The notes under the pieces: model-generated
Seen by the model: only the letters and a program-made list of their open reading frames with translations
The model's database searches: none
Told to the model about the DNA's origin: nothing
Translations under genes and position numbers: made by a program
Shown here: piece after piece, positions 1-10,330 of the stretch
Layout: every line of letters begins with the position of its first letter
Position numbering within the stretch: position 1 is the stretch's first letter
NCBI GenBank assembly: GCA_964035015.1
Contig: OZ036017.1
Coordinates: 5,875,996-5,939,995 of the forward strand
From: Corallium rubrum
Taxonomy: Eukaryota > Cnidaria > Anthozoa > Scleralcyonacea > Coralliidae
Direction: 5' to 3'
Length of the DNA: 64,000 nt

Positions 1-1323
1 AGATGTCATGGTCGCGTTACTGGCTACCATCCTGTATTCATACCCCGTAAGCATCCACTTGCAAAGCTGATCATTGAACGTTGCCATGAGGAAACATTAC
101 ACGGAGGAGTACAAGCCACTATGTGCAAAGTTCGAGAGCGATACTGGATTCCTCAGCTGCGGCGGATGTCAAAGTCGGTACGGTTCGAGTGTAACAGATG
201 CAAGAAGCTGAGAGCCAAAGCGTTGCCTTCTCCGACCACTTCCGCACTGCCGACGTTCCGAACCGAATTTACAGATCCATTCTCCACCACTGGAGTTGAT
301 TTTGCGGGACCCATGTATTACAAGACGCAGAAGAAAGAAATCGGGAAAGCCTACGTCGTCCTATTCACGTGTGCTAGCACGCGAGCTGTACATCTCAGGC
401 TGTGCAAGGATCTCACCACAAATGAGTTTAAAAGATCACTGAAAGAGTTTGTCGCAAGGCGAGGCTTCCCAAAACAAATGGTGAGTGATAATGCAAAAAC
501 ATTCGTGGCCGCGAAGAAATGGTTGGAAACCTTACAGAGTGATGACGAGATCAATAACTACGTAGCAGACAAGTCGATCCAGTGGAAATTTAACCTATCA
601 CGAGCTCCCTGGTGGGGAGGATTTTTTGAACGATTGATTGGAATCATGAAGTCAGCGTTATCAAAGGTCATTGGAAAAGCTATGCTTACTTTTGCAGAAC
701 TTGAAGAAACCTTGTTAGACGTTGAGTGCTTTATGAACAATAGACCACTCGTATATCTTGGAGAAGAAATCGAAGGCCGAGCGGTAACGCCAAACATTCT
801 GCTCAGAGGTGAACCAGTAACATTTCTGGAAGAAAACATCGAAACATTGGGAGACGAAGCAGACGTGACACGGCGGATAAAATATTTAAAGCGTTGCCGG
901 GAGCAGTTACGAAAACGGTGGATCAACGAATATCTGCATGCACTGGATGAGAAACAGAAACGAACCTCGAATGGAAATGAATCTAAGCTGGAAACGGGAC
1001 GAGTTGTCTTGATTAAGGATTCATTGAAGAACAGTGCACAGTGGAGAACTGGACGAATCGAAGGGAAGATATTTGGAAAAGATGGAGTTGTAAGAGGATA
1101 CAAAGTGCGAACCGGTAATGGATACCTAGTGGAGAGACCAGCACAGCTCGTGGCTGATTTGGAAATCGGGGGTGAATCTACGAACACAAATACATGTCGG
1201 AAAGCGACAAAATTAAATCCTGACGCGAAGGAATTCTTACCGAGAGTAACCGTACGAAAGGCAAAAGAAACTGCTCGAAATAGAATGGTCGGTATTGCAC
1301 TGAACGAACTAGAGGAAGACTAG
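1..1323 (+). CDS. BEL/Pao integrase region of pol (5' partial)
   Basis: Frame 1 is open from base 1 to the stop at 1321-1323, so the first in-frame ATG at 121 is internal and not a start. An N-terminal His/Cys zinc-binding region ends with CNRC (about 193-204). The integrase core follows with the expected acidic triad: D in GVDFAGP (about base 298), D in VSDNAKTF, and E in GGFFERLIG. The C-terminal 150 residues contain a GRVVLIKD...WRTGRI...RGYKV...RPAQLV pattern like the domain that ends BEL/Pao polyproteins. The enzyme would insert retrotransposon cDNA into the host genome. No stop or frameshift is seen in this part, so the copy is young. Whether the upstream pol is intact is unknown. Confidence 0.88.
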   Translation, partial: RCHGRVTGYHPVFIPRKHPLAKLIIERCHEETLHGGVQATMCKVRERYWIPQLRRMSKSVRFECNRCKKLRAKALPSPTTSALPTFRTEFTDPFSTTGVDFAGPMYYKTQKKEIGKAYVVLFTCASTRAVHLRLCKDLTTNEFKRSLKEFVARRGFPKQMVSDNAKTFVAAKKWLETLQSDDEINNYVADKSIQWKFNLSRAPWWGGFFERLIGIMKSALSKVIGKAMLTFAELEETLLDVECFMNNRPLVYLGEEIEGRAVTPNILLRGEPVTFLEENIETLGDEADVTRRIKYLKRCREQLRKRWINEYLHALDEKQKRTSNGNESKLETGRVVLIKDSLKNSAQWRTGRIEGKIFGKDGVVRGYKVRTGNGYLVERPAQLVADLEIGGESTNTNTCRKATKLNPDAKEFLPRVTVRKAKETARNRMVGIALNELEED

Positions 1324-1371
1324 TTGTATAATATTAAAGCTGCACTGTATGACACTTTAATAGGGGGAGAG

Positions 1372-1672
1372 TGTTGCGAATTGAACGGGTTTGTTGTTTT
1401 TTATTTTGTTTTGTTGATTATTAAGGCTATATTATTGTAAGAGTTAAACATATCGGACACGTCATAGGTCATAGCTGTGACCTTATTAGGAGAGCCGCGG
1501 TGACCAATCAGAACGTTTAGTGAGATCATGCGATTTTTGGACAGATTGAGTGTTGAGAGTGTGGCCCAGACAATGTGCCGAGGAGAGAATAAACTTTACT
1601 TTCGTTTTTATCGTGGTTTTATACTTTACTTTTTTTTGGTGTTTGGGGAAAGCGAGGCCCGGATTCCCGACA
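1372..1672 (+). repeat. 3' LTR of the BEL/Pao element
   Basis: It begins TGTTGCG directly after the purine tract AGGGGGAGAG and ends with CCCGACA; the termini TG...CA are typical of LTRs. An AATAAA lies near 1589. The second LTR is outside the window, so the boundaries rest on termini and context only. Confidence 0.7.
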
Positions 1673-1757
1673 TTGGTGTACGGTATGGGAATTAGCTCTT
1701 TCTTATTCAAATATTTCGTATTGTTTCACCACCCCAATGGGCCACCGATCACGTGAG
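1673..1757 (+). repeat. Fragment of a GCGTTTTCAC-type MITE
   Basis: The stretch after the LTR (TACGGTATGGGAATTAGCTC ... CACCCCAATGGGCCACCGATCACGTGAG) recurs in reverse orientation at about 3550-3640 and in part at 31674-31705 and 32260-32330. It is the outer part of a MITE family that the BEL element invaded. Confidence 0.6.
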
Positions 1758-1893
1758 TGAATTTCTATATCCAGAAATGTATTACAGAGACTTGTAAATG
1801 GATAAGTGTTAAATAGAAAAGTGGTCAATAATGTATGCAATGGAATGTGTCGCTTCACTGACTAGAAGTTTGAGCTAAGAAATATTACTTATC

Positions 1894-1988
1894 TTAACCC
1901 TTTCACCGCTGTGGTGGCCCTTTAGTATTTTACTCTGGCTAACGACAGACGATTTTACTCGTCGAGAGAGAAGAACTGGGGCCGGCGG
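1894..1988. mobile_element. Left part of a TTAACCC MITE, interrupted
   Basis: It starts TTAACCCTTTCACCGCTG and contains TGGCTAACG and GATTTTACTC motifs shared with the MITE at 14169-14269 and copies at 57.4 kb. A matching right terminus (GGCGGCGAAAGAGTTAA) is at about 10439-10455, on the far side of the Harbinger-type element, which suggests one MITE split by that insertion. TTAACCC...GGGTTAA ends fit Harbinger-type MITEs with short TTA-like targets; this is inference. Confidence 0.5.
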
Positions 1989-2000
1989 TTGTATAAACTC

Positions 2001-2045
2001 TTAACTAGGATTTAACTACCCGTCGAGTAGTTAAATCCTAGTTAA
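2001..2045. repeat. Perfect 19-nt inverted repeat
   Basis: TTAACTAGGATTTAACTAC at 2001-2019 is mirrored exactly at 2027-2045 across a 7-nt loop. Related TAGTTAA words recur at 2055-2065, 3700-3785 and 10400-10415, consistent with subterminal repeats of one transposon. Confidence 0.8.
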
Positions 2046-2073
2046 AATTAACCGTGTAGTTAAGTTGGTTGTA

Positions 2074-3692
2074 TAGAGCGTTTTCACTCACGTGATCGGT
2101 GGCCCATTGGGGTGCAATCTCGTTCCCAGACCCTTCTCACGCGGGCCGCGCCCGTCGACCGAAAGCTCTGGGATAATCCATCGTCTCTTGCCAAAATTTA
2201 GCTTCCGTCGCAACTGAGCATGCCTGAGATGTGGAGATTACGAAGCGCTTCTTCAACGAAGTATTTACATTTACTGTGGTTTTCAAGACTATTCGATGTT
2301 GTCGGTATCTTAGATTTATTTGTTTTAGCCTCGAAAAACGTTGATTTATTTAATGCTGCATTGAAGTATGCACTGCGACTCTGCGAGAAACAAATAGAGA
2401 TGGATTACGCACCAAAGAAAAGCAGTTCGAAAACCTGAAGACGATTGTTGTCGAACGAAAAGACACCCTGTGTGTTCTTCCCACTGGTTATGGTAAATGG
2501 CTTATTTACCAGCGAATAAACTTGTCAAGAACTAAACAGCCTTTTAAACAGCAAGTAATCGACGACTTTTGAATGGTTCCAAGAGAGAAAGCGGCGAGTA
2601 GCAAACTTGTCGCAGCCGAAGTGGCACGGCGGGTAATACGGCATATAATTATCAGTCATGTCATTTGTGGAACAAGATGACTAGTAATTTCAGAACTACG
2701 CATCGTTGAAATATATTGTGTACGTATGTTGTTATATGTTGAATGAGCTTCCATTTGATGTACAGTTCAAGATTCTGCGTTTTATGAAACTTGTTATACT
2801 GTCCAAAATGTGCGAATCACTGTTCCACATAATATTTCATTAACAAATATACAGGAAATCGACGCGATGAACCAATACAACAGACGTTTTTCCATTTTTT
2901 AAATATTTTCCGTTTAACTAGAAGCTTGAAATTTCTACCTCGAATAGAATTTTTCAATAGCTTCTGTATGATATATATCTCAATGTTGTGCGTTAAATAT
3001 TTCAAAAGAAATCTAAATTTCTGTAACACTTGTGAGAAGTCAATTTCCTGTTTATTTGTAATATTATTTCAAAGTGGTTCGCACATTTTGGACATTTTAA
3101 CAAGTTTAATAAAACGCAAAATTTTGAACTATACATCAAATGAAAGCTCATGCAACACGTAACAACATACGTACACCATATACTTCAACGATATGTAGTT
3201 CTGAAATTACTAGCCATCTTGTTCCACAACTGACAAGATACGGATACCGCACCTCGGGCAACACGCCACTTCAGTACTCACCGCTTTTCCTTTCGAAACC
3301 AGCATAAGCCACCGAATACTTGCTGCTCAACTGCTGTTTGGTTCCAGAGGTTTGGTTCTTGACAAGTTTCAGTCGCCAGATAAAATTTGACTTCAAGGCT
3401 TTCGAAAGACAAAACTATCAGTGCTGTCAACATATGAGAAAATCCAGCGAAAGTCTCCCGAGCAAAGAACCAATGAAATGTCGATTTGAAACGGATTATC
3501 CCAGAGCTTTCGGTCGATGGGCACGGCCCGCGTGAGAAGGCTCTGGGAACGAGATTGATTGGGGTGGTGAAACAATACGAAATATTTGAATAAGAAAGAG
3601 CTAATTCCCATACCGTACACCAATATGACCGCCATTTCATTGTTTTGGTACACCAATATCAGGTCGCCGTGACGTAAGATGAAAACGCTCTA
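2074..3692. mobile_element. Non-autonomous TIR element with a second TIR element nested inside
   Basis: The outer termini TAGAGCGTTTTCACTCACGT (2074) and the inverse ending AAAACGCTCTA (3692) define a MITE. Inside it a second pair of inverted repeats, beginning AATCTCGTTCCCAGA at about 2116 and ending TCTGGGAACGAGATT at 3557, marks another element about 1.44 kb long. Sequence near 2680-3240 is itself inverted (ACTAGTAATTTCAGAACTAC versus its inverse). No coding potential is seen. Confidence 0.7.
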
Positions 3693-5495
3693 TAAAACTG
3701 TAGTTACCATTAACTATATAGTTAAAACGTAGTTAAAGTTAAGGATGCTCCGAGAGTATAGTTAAATTCCCAAAATCTAGTTAAACATGGCGGCTTTGTG
3801 TAGAGATGTTATTTACGACGAGTTTTCAATCGCTATATCCATTTCGAAGGCATATCCGACGAAGAACTACGAATGCGATATCGGTTGACAGAGATTCTAT
3901 CCAATTTATTGCGGCACTGATTGAAAATGAGGTGAAACCAATAACGAAAAGAAATCATGCCATTTCCACTGAGGAGCAAGTCTTGGTTACTCTCCGTTTG
4001 TTTTGCCTCCGGAAGTTTTCTCCAGGTTATAGCTAGGAGATACGTTTGGATGCGATAAAGGAACAGTTTCCAGAATTGCGAGAAGAGTGTACCTTGCACT
4101 GACAGCAAAACACGAAACATTTATTGTATTCCCAACAAGAAACGAAGAGAAACAGCGAGTACGCTTGCGGGTGAGTTTCCCTGCATCATTGGATGTATCG
4201 ATTGCACGCATGTCCGAATTCAGTCCCCCAGTCACAACGAACCAAACTACGTTAACCAGAAAGGGTACCACAGCGTAAATGTACAAACAGTTTGTGATGA
4301 TAAAGGTTAGTTGAAAATTATTTGTTCAATGTCTATGGGGGATTTGATTTAATTATTTTGATTTGATTTTAATTATTTATTTATGCAATATGTATCCACT
4401 ATCCAGTGCGGTCAGGGGGGGGGGGGGGTATGCGCGGTAATTTCCCCAGAGCCCATGCCCAGAAGGAACCCACAAAAAGTTAGTCTATGAAGATATATCA
4501 CATAACTTACCGCTGGGGCCCAGAAAAACCTTGGTAAAAATATAGGAGGGGGGGTGGGGGGGGGGGGAGTGGTGCAAATGACCAGGGACCTGTTCTGGTT
4601 CTCGACAGCCCTGTATGTACTAATTGGCCATTTCCCTCCACCCAACACTATCATGTGAACAACTCTATTGTATTATGAATTTTGAAATCAATGTGTAAAT
4701 AGCATTTCTGTTTTATGGACATTTTTTTTCATTCAAATTTATTTTGCTTTCACATGAAACTAAAATAGAAAGTATCCTAGAGGTTAGAGTCACCTAAGTG
4801 GGTGTGGCAAGAGCAAGCTAGTGTTAAACAAAATTCTATCCTCATTGGGGTCATTATTTGTTTATTTATTTACTTTAATTTTCTACGTTAAAATATTTGG
4901 TTTTATTCAGTAATTTATAAATAGATTTGAATATCTGTTTTTGTTTGGAAAATTTAAGGTAAATTAACAAATGTTGTAGCCAAGTGGCCTGGGTCATGTC
5001 ACGGTTAATTTATTTTCCGTACTCCGACACTTGGGAGAAGTCTGGAAGAAGGCCCTCGCTCACTTGATGAAGGCATTTTATTGGGTGACAGTGGTTACGC
5101 ACTCCGTCCATTTCTCATGACGCCTTACCTCAATCCTGTTGGACGTCACCAAAGGCGGTTCAACACCGTGCAAAGGCGCACAAGATGTTTGGTGGAAAGG
5201 GTCATAGATATATGGAAAAGAAGATTCCATATCCTGCATTCAAAGATAAGGTATTATTTTTAAAATGTATTGAAAAAATAATACAATGCTTCATTACATG
5301 TACAGTGATGTGAAGCACCACAAACAGAATTTATATAATCAGAAAAACCATCTCAATGGCTAAATGTAAAAAATACAATTAGGCATGTAAAACTGGGGAT
5401 AATCAGTACAGTATACAACAATCCTCTATACATATCTACTACAACAATATAATTTCATTTTCAACAATGCTGTATATTATCAGTTATTCACTCAA

Positions 5496-5551
5496 TTAAC
5501 CCATTCCTGCCTAGGCAGCAAAAATGACCAGCCTAGGCAGTACTGGGTTAA
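5496..5551. mobile_element. Tiny TTAACCC-type MITE
   Basis: Only 56 bp, with ends TTAACCCA and TGGGTTAA and inner inverted CTGCCTAGGC/GCCTAGGCAG. It lies in the intron of the dead Harbinger transposase. Confidence 0.55.
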
Positions 5552-5576
5552 GCGCAAGTCTAGAAGGTAATTATTC

Positions 5577-5751
5577 ATGTTATTTACCAAATATATTGGT
5601 CCGTACTGGGAAAATTTGCTCTTAGTCTTGACTGTACAGAATACTTTCTTAGTCTTGACTGTACAGAAGACATTGGCCTAATTGGTCTTGGTCCCTAGTC
5701 TAGATTTGGGTACTTTTCCCAGTATGGACCAACTTTGTTTGGTAAATAACA
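5577..5751. mobile_element. Short TIR element
   Basis: Arms of about 38 nt (ATGTTATTTACCAAA... and ...TTTGGTAAATAACAT) enclose a directly duplicated TCTTAGTCTTGACTGTACAG at 5620-5670. Confidence 0.65.
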
Positions 5752-6739
5752 TATAATATATAACACACATTTACATTTAGGATGCGGTCAGAACGGGTCT
5801 GTGCTATTATCATGGCATGTGGACTTTTGAAAGGCACGAACCAGAGCCACCACCTGGACTGGAAGAGGAGCAAGATGAAGAATATGATGAAGTGGAAGGT
5901 GATGAGGTGATGGTAGAGCTGTTAGGGACTATATGGCCCAAACCTCTTTTGCACAGATCCTAAATTTTTTTAATATGATACACAGCCAGTAGAAGAGAAA
6001 GCACAAACCAAAAATACTAAACTTTACTAAAGTTTAATGGAATTAGTATGCAACATTTTTCATCATTACAATGGACCTTATTACAAAACGGTCACCTAAA
6101 TCATACATTATCAGAAATTTGGGACAAGATGGTGGCGCGCGTGCGTATTAAGGACCATAATAATGGAGATTCTCAACAGTAAATAATAAGGAGAGCACAT
6201 AATAATTCAAATTTTGCTGAAACGGTGACATATATTTCTCCTTTGCCCGACTCCATTTGACTTCAGCATGGACTAAGGAACAGTAATAACTAAAAAACGT
6301 TTGTTTACTTCGACGACAAAGTACTTCCCTAGCTCTATAGTGTTAGCCATAGTAATCTTTGCAAACAGGTTCTAGAAATTGGCCAAATTGACCAACAACA
6401 TTACGGGCGATGCGAAGTGCCCGACTCGCGTTGCATTCGATATGAGTCAGTCTACTTCAAGAGCACATGAATGTCCTCATTTGACTCTAGCATAGTACTT
6501 CCAAAAGCATTTGAACTTGCTTGATTTCACAGTCCTTTTCGTGCACGATTTAGGCGAATTATAAAGAACTCAGTGACCTGAGTAATGAGAAACACTAGAA
6601 CAGTAGAATCACACTCATTAGAAATTCTAGAATACATAATTATATTATTAGGCGAATATAGCCGCTGACCGAGAGCAGCGGCACAAATGACCCAAATTTC
6701 TGGTAATATATTATTTTATACACATATACTACTCAAACC

Positions 6740-6985
6740 ACTAGGGCGAGACATGGATGATTTTTTTATCGCCTTCGAAATGGCAGTTTTATTAACCGCC
6801 GATCAATTTCAAAGCACTCGCATGGTGTATTCTCATGTACCACGTAATAAACATCCAATTGTTAACTCATAAACAAGCTATCTCATGATACATAAGAATA
6901 CACCTCGTGATTGCTTTGAAATTGATCTATGGTTAATGAAACTGTCACTTCGGAAGCGATGAAAACATCATCTATATCTCACTAT
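6740..6985. repeat. Imperfect 246-bp inverted repeat
   Basis: Sequences around GATGATTTTTTTATCGCCTTC and TCAATTTCAAAGCACTCG recur inverted at about 6915-6985. It is probably a MITE. The flanking stretch 5966-6739 shows nothing I can assign. Confidence 0.5.
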
Positions 6986-7066
6986 ACTGATTTGAGTAGT
7001 ACAAAATGCCCATTCAAAATAATTTTTAAGATCATAAGGGCCAATTTCTATCCATATAAAAGAATT

Positions 7067-7456
7067 TCAAATTATTGTCCATTTATGAATACAGTCTATT
7101 ATATACATGTAAAAGCTTGTGGAAGTACAAAACAATTTAAAAATGAAAAAAACAAAACAATTTTTATTACCATTAATAATTAGGAGAAGTGGAACCATAT
7201 GCAAATGGTCACCAAGACCTTCATGAAGCTGGTTTTCCGGAACCCTTATCTGTAGCTCCAACTTTCTTTTTTGGAGAGTTAGATTTTCTTTCTCCATGGC
7301 AATCTTTTCTGTCTCCATGGAAAGGCCTTCTTTATGGAGCTCTTGTACATACTTGTGTATTTCAGCCTGTGTTGGAGGGCGTTTTCGCATATTTTTCACC
7401 ACTGAACATTTTTTCTCCCAAATAGCCACTGGTACCGGTACCTCTGCTTTAGACAC
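7067..7456 (-). CDS. Unassigned lysine/glutamate-rich coiled-coil ORF
   Basis: The 129-residue frame has a basic start (KAEVPVP...KNMRKRPPTQ) followed by about 40 residues with coiled-coil character (EKIAMEKENLTLQKRKLELQ). The last 35 residues are hydrophobic and look non-coding. No splice partner upstream was found. Position beside a Harbinger transposase, on the opposite strand, would fit the C-terminal part of the accessory DNA-binding protein that Harbinger elements carry, but no Myb/SANT motif is visible, so this remains a guess. Confidence 0.3.
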   Translation of the reverse strand: MSKAEVPVPVAIWEKKCSVVKNMRKRPPTQAEIHKYVQELHKEGLSMETEKIAMEKENLTLQKRKLELQIRVPENQLHEGLGDHLHMVPLLLIINGNKNCFVFFIFKLFCTSTSFYMYIIDCIHKWTII

Positions 7457-7617
7457 TGTATTGACTCTGTGTTTATACTTGTGTATACCTGTGACCTAAT
7501 GTTTATCAAACAAGCGGTCCATGAAAAATTTTAGTGGAGATCTATACACTCTTGCAGTTGAGATTGGATTGTATGTTCTGTATTAATTTTGTTTTTTAAT
7601 ATTTAACAAATAGATTA

Positions 7618-7729
7618 CATTTTGCCGTTGTCTGTTCAGTTATAGATGCACAGATGACGTCACAACGATGTTCTTACCACGTTGTGACGTCTTCTGTGCA
7701 TCTATAACTGAACAGACAACGGCAAAATG
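7618..7729. repeat. 50-bp-arm hairpin with CRE-like sites
   Basis: Two 50-nt arms (7618-7667 and 7680-7729) differ at one base and are separated by 12 nt. The inner ends carry TGACGTCA and its one-base variant, both next to CACAACG. No ORF. Confidence 0.85.
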
Positions 7730-8243
7730 GAATCAAGTTGTTTTGTACAATACAAAAATTTAAAAGGTTTTTATCAAAACTCTTGTCGGTTTTGGGGCAT
7801 GAAGAAGGAAAAAAGCAAGTCAGCTGACGTGATCTGACGTGGTCCAATATCCTCTAATAGATCATGGGCAACAACCAATGAAAAAACACATAGCAACCAG
7901 AGTATTGTACAAACTATAATATTTTTTAATTATTTCTACAATATTATATTTTTATATAATATATTATTATATAATATACTATTCTATAACTATGAAGTGG
8001 ATTGCACAACGATCCAGTGAAATGTTTAGGATTTATCCTGGTTTTACGAGCTCATCTGTTTGAAGTTATCTACACAAATCTACTGAGGACGAATTGCAAA
8101 CAGTGGTACTGTATATATATTTTGTATCAAGCAACTCTTCTGACAAATGATATTATAGACAACCGATCACTCTCATCAGCTTGAAGGAAGTCCAAGTCTG
8201 TAAACTATAATTAATTAAAGTTTTCCATGGGAAATAATGATAT

Positions 8244-9078
8244 AAATCTATGAGAGGTAAGAGGAGGAGAAGCAGGAGAATTTCACCAGTTATTGTAACA
8301 GACTTGGACTTCGCTGATGACATTTCGCTAATTTCCCAAGAAATAGAGGCAGCACAACAACTACTGCGAGGGGTGGAAATAGAAGCTAGCAAAGTAGGAT
8401 TGCACCTAAACGCGAAGAAAACAGAGGTTCAGAGTTACAACATCTACAGACCACTTGGCATAATGTCTAAGACAGGAGATTACATTAAGGAAGCGGACAA
8501 CTTCAAATATCTAGGGGCATGGACAGAAAGTAGTGAAAAGGATTTTCAGGCGAGGAAGGCGCTAGCTTGGTCAGCGTGCTACAAGTTGAAGAAGGTATGG
8601 ACGTCGAGGATGAGCAGAAGGCTTAAAGAAAAGCTTTTTACCGCAACAGTGGAGTCTGTTCTTTTGTATGGATCAGAAGCATGGAGCATAACAAAGCAAC
8701 TAGGAAAGAGAATTGATGGCTGCTATACAAGAATGTTACGCATGGCACTAAATGTATCATGGAGACAGAAACTAACCAACAGAGAATTGTATCAGCAGCT
8801 TCCACCAGTAACAGAAAAGATAAGGCAGAGAAGAATGAAACTTGCCGGCCACTGTGTTCGCCACCAAGAGATGGCAAGTGATCTTGTTCTGTGGGAACCA
8901 TCAGACGGATACACAAACAGGTGAAGAAGAAAAAGAAACTACATTGATAACCTGCTGGAAGATACTGGAGTAGATAGTGTAGGAGAGCTCAGAACACTGA
9001 TGATGGATAGAGAGCATTGGAAGGCACGTGTGAAGACAGTTGGGCGACCTGGCGGTCGGCATAGATAGATAGATAATG
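8244..9078 (+). mobile_element. 5'-truncated LINE fragment
   Basis: It codes for the end of a non-LTR reverse transcriptase, from the palm motif FADDISLI (about 8307) through the thumb and a C-terminal RRMKLAGHCVRHQE segment. The frame is broken by a stop at 8922-8924 and then continues in the same frame to about 9067 (LEDTGVDSVGELRTL...). It ends in a short TAGATAGATAGATA tail, the kind of microsatellite tail seen on non-LTR elements. Clade not determined. It looks inserted into the Harbinger element. Confidence 0.75.
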
Positions 9079-9190
9079 TTAACTTTATCTCATGACACAT
9101 CCACATTTCGTTGTTCTAATAGACCGGTTAAATCCTTTATTCAACTGATTAGCATGCAGATGAGTACGCACTTAGTTATCCCACTAGGAT

Positions 9191-9336
9191 TAAAGAAATA
9201 CCAAATGATACCCTGAAGCAAACACGCGGGAAATTGCGAGACTGGAGAAAAGCGTAACAAAACACGAGCCGTAGGCGAGTGTTTAGCTTTTCGAAAGTCG
9301 AGCAAACACGGAAAATACCATTTGGTATTTCTTTTA
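9191..9336. repeat. Hairpin element with GAGCCGTAGGCGAG turn
   Basis: Arms TAAAGAAATACCAAATG and CATTTGGTATTTCTTTTA flank an imperfect inner stem whose turn reads CGAGCCGTAGGCGAG. It belongs to the group of small hairpins discussed in the findings. Confidence 0.6.
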
Positions 9337-9463
9337 TAAAATAATCACAAGTGAATATGATATACTGTCCGACATTTTCAAAAAATCCTTTTGGCGGGAA
9401 TTTTCCGTTTTGTTTCGTTTTGATTGCTTATCGCATACTAACGAGTATCTTCCTTTCTAACTC

Positions 9464-9732
9464 AAGGTGCTCTTACACGATGCGATTTTTCTTGCAACAA
9501 ATTTACATATGAAAAATAACAAGTTGCAGGAAGGGTGTTAGACGTTCAGCAACTTTCGATTTTTGTTGTAAGTTGCAGCAAAAAGTAGAACCCATCCAAC
9601 TTTTCTTGCAACTTGCAACTCAGCAAAAATGACAAAATCGCGGGTGTTAACAGGGCGTTTTTTTATACAACTTACAACACTCAGTGATTTGTTGCAAATT
9701 GCAAGAAAAATCGCATCGTGTAACAGCACCTT
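9464..9732. mobile_element. MITE with about 35-bp TIRs
   Basis: The ends AAGGTGCTCTTACACGATGC and the inverse GCATCGTGTAACAGCACCTT are followed inward by GATTTTTCTTGCAA repeats. No ORF. Confidence 0.75.
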
Positions 9733-9802
9733 CATGTTTTTTTCTCGGTAAGTTAAAAAAAAAGAAAAATGATTTCACTGCGAGAGAGTCATGAGATAAA
9801 AT

Positions 9803-9911
9803 GGTTAATTGATGTTCACTCGTGTGATATGGGATTTAACATTGCTCGTGAAGCTTAAAGCTTCACTCACGATGTTATATCCCATATCACACTCGTGGCC
9901 ATCAATTAACC
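9803..9911. repeat. 109-bp hairpin
   Basis: GGTTAATTGATG... is mirrored by ...CATCAATTAACC with inner inverted GTGTGATATGGGAT. Near-perfect arms of about 53 nt meet at AAGCTT. Confidence 0.8.
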
Positions 9912-9942
9912 TATATACATATACATCAATTAACATATACAT

Positions 9943-10330
9943 AGGTTAATACTGCCGAAACAGAGAACGTAAGTGGTCTAACGTTTCGAGCGAAGGCCCT
10001 TCGTCAGAGAGAAACGTAAAGAGTAAAACAAACAACGAGCTTATATACGCGAGATGATCACGTGATAAAAATTAGCCAATCAGATAAAGGTAACCAAGAC
10101 AAACTAATAATGAGATTCAAAAGAATAAGCCAATCAGAATCTCATTATTCTTTTGAATCTCATTATTAGTTTGTCTTGGTTACCTTTATCTGATTGGCTA
10201 ATTTTTATCACGTGATTATCTCGCGTATATAAGCTCGTTGTTTGTTTTACTCTTTACGTTTCTCTCTGACGAAGGGCCTTCGCTCGAAACGTTAGACCAC
10301 TTACGTTCTCTGTTTCGGCAGTATTAACCT
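9943..10330. mobile_element. Palindrome of Penelope-like terminal sequence
   Basis: Two arms of about 190 nt, almost perfect, start and end AGGTTAATACTGCCGAAA / TTTCGGCAGTATTAACCT. Each contains the CTGACGAAGGGCCTTCGCTC-GAAAC block that also flanks the GIY-YIG copies at 18.3-19.6 kb, and CACGTGAT. Sequence at about 10340-10385 (GTTTCAACACTTCC-TACGCAGCACAC) recurs inverted at 28790. This is a fold-back copy of the terminal (pLTR) part of a Penelope-like element with no coding region. Confidence 0.65.
10258..10300 (+). ncRNA. Hammerhead-ribozyme-like motif, weak stem I
   Basis: CTGACGA at 10266-10272, a GGGC/GCTC stem and GAAAC at 10286-10290 are present, followed by GTT. Only three base pairs of stem I (TCT/AGA) can form, so this copy is probably inactive. 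A mirror copy lies on the minus strand at about 9975-10015. Confidence 0.4.

Larger units (their letters stand above)
1..1672 (+). mobile_element. BEL/Pao LTR retrotransposon, 3' part
   Basis: The window opens inside a retrotransposon polyprotein and runs through its integrase, a purine-rich polypurine tract just before base 1372, and a 3' LTR that starts TGTTGCG and ends CCCGACA. A TGTTGCG start and the C-terminal domain of the integrase are typical of BEL/Pao elements. The 5' LTR, gag, protease and reverse transcriptase lie outside the window, so target duplications cannot be checked. The sequence right after the LTR belongs to a dispersed MITE seen elsewhere in the window, so the element inserted into that repeat. 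Confidence 0.85.
3787..5965 (+). pseudogene. HARBI1-like Harbinger transposase, three broken exons
   Basis: Exon-like blocks at 3787-4310, about 4977-5252 and about 5781-5965 give consecutive parts of a DDE transposase of the PIF/Harbinger (HARBI1) family. The first catalytic Asp is in GCIDCTHV (about 4190), the second in LLGDSGY (about 5085), and the Glu in CLVERVIDIWKRRF (about 5190). The first block needs several frame changes (after MRYRLTEILSNLLRH, after TLRLF, and before EFPCIIGC); the second has one stop shortly after VAKWPGSCHG; the third ends in an acidic tail. Donor sites follow blocks 1 and 2 (GTTAGT, GTATTA). A 55-bp MITE and a 175-bp TIR element sit in the second intron. The enzyme is dead. 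Confidence 0.8.

Noticed and set aside
558..1187. 209-codon open frame on the minus strand
   Set aside because: It is the shadow of the BEL/Pao integrase on the plus strand, which shows clear domain motifs.
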